Below, piece after piece: positions 8,386 to 11,831 of a stretch of DNA of 11,831 nt; the first letter of the stretch is position 1; each line of letters opens with the position of its first letter. The notes under the pieces were generated by a model that did no database searches, was not told the origin of the DNA, and saw nothing but the letters and a program-made list of their open reading frames with translations. Source of the stretch: Conidiobolus incongruus B7586 (lineage: Eukaryota; Entomophthoromycota; Entomophthoromycetes; Entomophthorales; Conidiobolaceae); NCBI GenBank assembly GCA_000697335.1, contig JNEM01008982.1, positions 1 through 11,831 on the forward strand. The letters run 5' to 3'. The translations under genes were made by a program, and so were the position numbers.

Positions 8386-9238
8386 TTCAATCTCAAATGA
8401 TATAAAATATCATTGTAAGGGTAAATGAGAGGAGACATACTTTTGCAAAGGGATATTCACATTTGAAATATGATGTTTATCAAGTTGCGCCACTATTATT
8501 TAATTTTTTAACCGAATGGAACATTTGTTGTTGTTAGATTGATTAAACTTTATAATCAACAGGACTTTAAGGTTTAAACTAACTATATTGCATTTAATAA
8601 TGATTACGAAATATTTCATATACATCAGATTGTTATATTGAATATTTTTTACAACTTTAACATGAATATATATATATATATATATTTCAAACTTTTTGTT
8701 AATTACTAAAATATACAATTCATTAATTTTTGATTAGAAATATATTTTTATATAATGATATATACATCAATTAATTTTAAATAATTTTTAAAATTGGTTC
8801 CAATATAGCTATATTGTTGATTTTCGGGTCAAATTTAGCATAACAAAACTGATTTTGAATTTGAGTTTAATATTTCATTTGTTAAGAGTGTTTAATACCT
8901 GAACTTTTAAAGTTTTAATTTGATAATTAAAAACTTTGTAATATTAGTCAAGTATATATATTATGAATTCTTACCATTGTTAAATTATAAGGCATCAATA
9001 ATGATTCAGCTCAATTTTAAATTAAATTTTTGATAAAAACTATTAATTAACAAAAAAATTCAACTAATTATATATTAATCGCAAATTATATATATTAAAG
9101 AAATTTGAAATGATGATATTGAAATTTGAACATATGATATACTTTATAATGATTTGTTCACAGTCATAAATATGGATAGTAATACCTTGCAAATTAAAAA
9201 TATCTAATATCGATATTCCAATTCATATATCTTTAGGT
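8386..9238. other. AT-rich spacer, no gene seen
   Basis: About 850 nt with no credible coding frame. A minus-strand open frame at 8500..8718 begins with TTG, runs through an AT microsatellite and has a low-complexity Ile/Tyr/Lys product, so it is not called. No RNA gene or mobile-element signature is visible. Confidence 0.65.
8666..8685. repeat. (AT)10 microsatellite
   Basis: An uninterrupted run of ten AT dinucleotides, the longest simple repeat noticed in the window. A shorter run of 15 bases is at 10374..10388. Confidence 0.9.
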
Positions 9239-9257
9239 TTAGATAATATCTGGTATA

Positions 9258-9505
9258 TCAATATTTATTCCCAGAGAGTGAATAGTAATTGTTTGGAAAT
9301 TGAAATGGAGTAACTCCACCATGGAGATTGCCACCTTCACCAAGAAGAGATTCAACCATTGATTGTTTCCGATTAATCCACCCACTAATGGACTGATAAT
9401 GGGCAATCCTCCTAAAAGACCTCCATTACTTACATTGCTTGCTTCTCCCAAAAGTGGAGCGGATGGAATCAATGGAACTAAGAAGAACGCAAGAGTGAAA
9501 TTCAT
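9258..9505 (-). pseudogene. Small secreted Gly/Leu-rich family copy with a frameshift
   Basis: From ATG 9505 the frame reads MNFTLAFFLVPLIP-SAPLLGE, a signal peptide plus the family's S-A-P-L-L, then GGLPIISPLVGGLIG (32-46). After that it continues as an unrelated hydrophobic stretch to a stop at 9239 (88 aa). In the neighbouring frame the same DNA encodes VESLLGEGGNLHGGVTP, ending SGNKY-TGA at 9258..9260. That aligns with VGSLIGGGGNLYGGSSP of the intact relative. The switch lies at about 9357..9367, where this copy is one base shorter than its relative, beside an AAA run. This could be true decay or a homopolymer error. The product as it stands would still be secreted. A TATA box lies 61 nt upstream; a five-codon ATG...TAA frame (9509..9523) lies in the probable leader. 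If the frame were continuous the protein would be 82 aa, close to the 79 aa of the relative. Confidence 0.7.
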
Positions 9506-9565
9506 TGTTTAAAATGTAAACATGGTTTATGGAGATTATATAATAAACTTCATTGAGTTCCAAAG

Positions 9566-9573
9566 TTTATATA
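9566..9573 (-). promoter_or_regulatory. TATA box of the frameshifted family copy
   Basis: TATATAAA on the minus strand, 61 nt upstream of the ATG at 9505 and inside GTGTATATAA, close to the TTGTATATAA of the intact copy. The shared wording and spacing point to a common promoter origin. Confidence 0.5.
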
Positions 9574-9613
9574 CACTTTATGCAGAAATTGATAACATAG
9601 TGTAAGCTGTTAA

Positions 9614-9623
9614 CCTTAGGGGG
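9614..9623 (-). promoter_or_regulatory. CCCCCTAAGG patch upstream of the frameshifted copy
   Basis: A GC-rich decamer about 110-118 nt before the ATG, in AT-rich surroundings. It resembles CCCCCAGGGG upstream of the intact copy; both read ACCCCC followed by an AGG within three bases. It contains CCCCT, the reverse of AGGGG. No counterpart was found upstream of the Pro-rich copy, where only AGGGT occurs. Confidence 0.3.
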
Positions 9624-9629
9624 TTTAAA

Positions 9630-11831
9630 ATAACAATGATTAAATTACTTAATAAACCTGGTTAGATTGGTTAATCTTTCAATATCAAATTTCAAGTACC
9701 CATTAGAATGCTTTCTTAAAGATATTGAATATAGTAAATTATTTAAATTAAATAGCTTATTAGTTTACTTATATTGAATTTAAAAATTAAAAAAAAATAT
9801 TATCAATCTGGTAAAAAATTAACAATCAAATAGAGCGTAATAAAATAATTTTAAAAATTATTAAAACTACTTTGTTTTCAACTTTTATCTCATTCTCATA
9901 ATTGATAAAAATTATCGATTTTAGCCGTAAATATAATTAAATGCTTTATGCGACATACAGGAAAATAAAATTTAAAAGTTAAACATCTCATTAAACAAAA
10001 TTGTTGATAAGTTAATTTTAATATGTGATACAAAATATTTTGATCAAATAAAGCTTAATTTCAAAATTAACGCCCAAGATACAAATGGCGAATTAATATT
10101 TTTACAATGAAATATTCAAATTTGCTTGGTTTAGCTGTATAAATCAACTTATAATTACCCAAAACAAATTATTACAACATATCTTTAATCTCTATTGACA
10201 AAATAAATATATGATCTATTCCTGAACTATTTTCAATTATATAAAACTTTCTTGAAGAATCTTTTTATTAAGAGTGAGATTTCTTTAGTATGGAACTGTA
10301 TCTTAGAATAAATTAAAGAATTATGTTTCATTATAATTATTATATTTTTTCAAAAAAAATTTCAAATTGGAGAATATATATATATATACTTCAGGTAATA
10401 AAATATTAATTTATTATTCAAAATCATTGTAACTAAACAATATTTTATTTATATTAAACAATATAAAAGTATTTTAACAATACAATCATTTAAAATTTAA
10501 TCAAACATCATTTTCAGTATTTTTAGCCTTGTCTTAAATTTCTTTAGGTTCCAGAAATCAGGCATTCATATTTAATATATTATGGAATTAAAATGAAATT
10601 AGTATTAATATTAGGTTATATATTTTTCAACCAAACTTAGGTATATTTAGTTGTTAAAACTCTAACGCATTTCAATGATAGTATTTTAACGAGGATTATT
10701 GAGAAACTCAAAAATATAGAGCAACTGATATATCAGTTTTATTATAATTTGAAATTTATATAATATCAACCTTTATTATTATCTTTTATTCCAATTTTAG
10801 CTCATCTTATTATTAAACTTTGACAATTTTTAAAAGAGCCCATATTAATATTTAGAAAGCTATAAAAGGCATGTTTAAAAGAATAATTGAATCAATAGCT
10901 TACTCAATCGATATAATAAGTGGTTCTTTTAGATAAATATTAAGATTTGTCATTGAATTCTTAAAAAATCTTCTCAAAGCAACATAAAATAGATACAATA
11001 ATTTGACTGATGATTTAAACCTTAATATTCTGAAAGTGATGAGAAGTTCAAATGGAACCTTTACCGAGCATTAATATCAAGTATACTTAAAAAATATAGG
11101 TGGTTTTGAAGATTTAAATCTAAATTTTAAGTTTATATAATTGCTAAAATCTTAAAATAATTTATTAAGAATCAAAAATTAGACCAATACTCATTTAATT
11201 TCTACTTAATGACCAAACTTAATATATTGAAATAAATTTATAATATAGTCAATAATATTTATCTTATAATTTAAAAAATCAAGATTATATTTTATAATCA
11301 ACCAATAAATTTGTATTATATTCAATAATTATAATTGGTTTAATATTTTATTTATCAAAATTTACAATAATTTTTTAATTAAGATTTTGTATAAAAATAT
11401 TTATTAAAATAATAAAATAATAACCTCTATCAAAATTAAAAAATAATATTTAATTAAAAATCATATAATAGAATTATATTTAATTTTTTTTCACAGATAT
11501 TTATTTATTAAAAATTTATAATTAAATTTTGAAATATAAATTTTAAATAATTTAATTAACTTAATATCATATAATATTAAATAATAGTCAAAGCAATTTA
11601 TCATTTAAGATAACCAAAAATATTATAATATTTATAAAACAAATTAAATAATATTTAGTTAATATATTAATAACTAAATTAACTTTTTAAATTATTCTTA
11701 TATTTAAAATTAATTTTTTTAATCAATATTCAACTATTAAATTAGTTTTACAATAAAGAAATAATATTTTAAACTTAATTGAAAAAATCTATAAAATAAA
11801 TAAAATGATATATTATATTATTAATATAATT
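9630..11831. other. AT-rich spacer at the right end, no gene seen
   Basis: About 2.2 kb. The part to about 11,100 is a little less AT-rich (one sampled line 27% GC) than the last 700 bases (8-13%). No frame of useful length has an ATG and protein-like composition. Two very short Met frames with hydrophobic starts (10107..10142 and 10593..10640) stop after 11 and 15 residues. A perfect 16-bp palindrome is at 10723..10738. No tRNA, rRNA, transposase or reverse-transcriptase signature was seen. Confidence 0.65.
10723..10738. repeat. Perfect 16-bp palindrome
   Basis: AACTGATATATCAGTT is its own reverse complement. Such a site could bind a dimeric protein, but it lies far from any gene called here and could be chance in 11.8 kb of skewed composition. 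Confidence 0.4.

Noticed and set aside
8500-8718. Minus-strand open frame of 72 codons
   Set aside because: It has a TTG start, runs through an AT microsatellite and gives a low-complexity product.
10107-10142. Short frame MKYSNLLGLAV
   Set aside because: It ends after 11 residues; chance is sufficient.
10593-10640. Short frame MKLVLILGYIFF... resembling a signal peptide
   Set aside because: It stops after 15 residues, with no convincing exon to splice to and none of the family's S-A-P-L-L.
1-11831. tRNA genes, CRISPR arrays, transposons or virus-derived elements
   Set aside because: I saw no T-arm consensus, no spaced repeats, no long direct or inverted terminal repeats and no transposase, integrase or reverse-transcriptase motifs in reading the window by eye.

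Overview
The window looks like nuclear DNA of a very AT-rich fungus. Non-coding stretches fall to about 10-15% GC in the lines I sampled by eye, while exons are near 35-40% GC. Introns are tiny (49 and 50 nt, GT...AG), TATA boxes sit close to the start codons, and there is no sign of bacterial gene packing. An early-diverging lineage such as Entomophthoromycotina (Conidiobolus-like, known for low GC and many seven-helix receptors) would fit. That placement is inference from style and general knowledge, not from a database match.

Left half, plus strand (about 1.49-4.75 kb): two tandem paralogous genes for seven-transmembrane, GPCR-like receptors. Both were rebuilt here as two-exon genes: join(1706..2588, 2639..2754), 332 aa, and join(3674..4556, 4606..4718), 331 aa. 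Their first exons are both exactly 883 nt. The intron sits at the same codon and phase. The proteins are about 60% identical by hand count, and the second exon, which would be missed by reading through the intron, encodes a strongly conserved cytoplasmic tail. The 9-mer AATTGGCGA lies exactly 125 nt before the start codon of each gene, with a TATA box at -47 and -43, so the promoters were duplicated with the genes or are kept by selection.

Right half, minus strand (about 7.0-9.6 kb): three members of a family of small secreted proteins I cannot name. Each has a signal peptide, then S-A-P-L-L, then a Gly/Leu/Pro-rich GGLPxxGPLxGG module, then a tail that differs from copy to copy. The copy at 7025..7264 is intact. 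The copy at 8004..8315 has an in-frame TAA inside the signal peptide. The copy at 9258..9505 has a one-base frameshift after the GGLP module. The family therefore seems to be turning over, unless those two changes are sequence errors.

The rest (1-1.48 kb, 2.76-3.55 kb, 4.75-7.0 kb, 7.45-8.0 kb, 8.4-9.24 kb, 9.63-11.83 kb) is AT-rich spacer. I found no tRNA or rRNA gene, no transposase or reverse transcriptase, no terminal repeats and no CRISPR in it. The receptor pair and the secreted-protein cluster converge on the 2.3-kb desert between them. Whether they work together (for example as receptor and secreted partner) cannot be told from the sequence.
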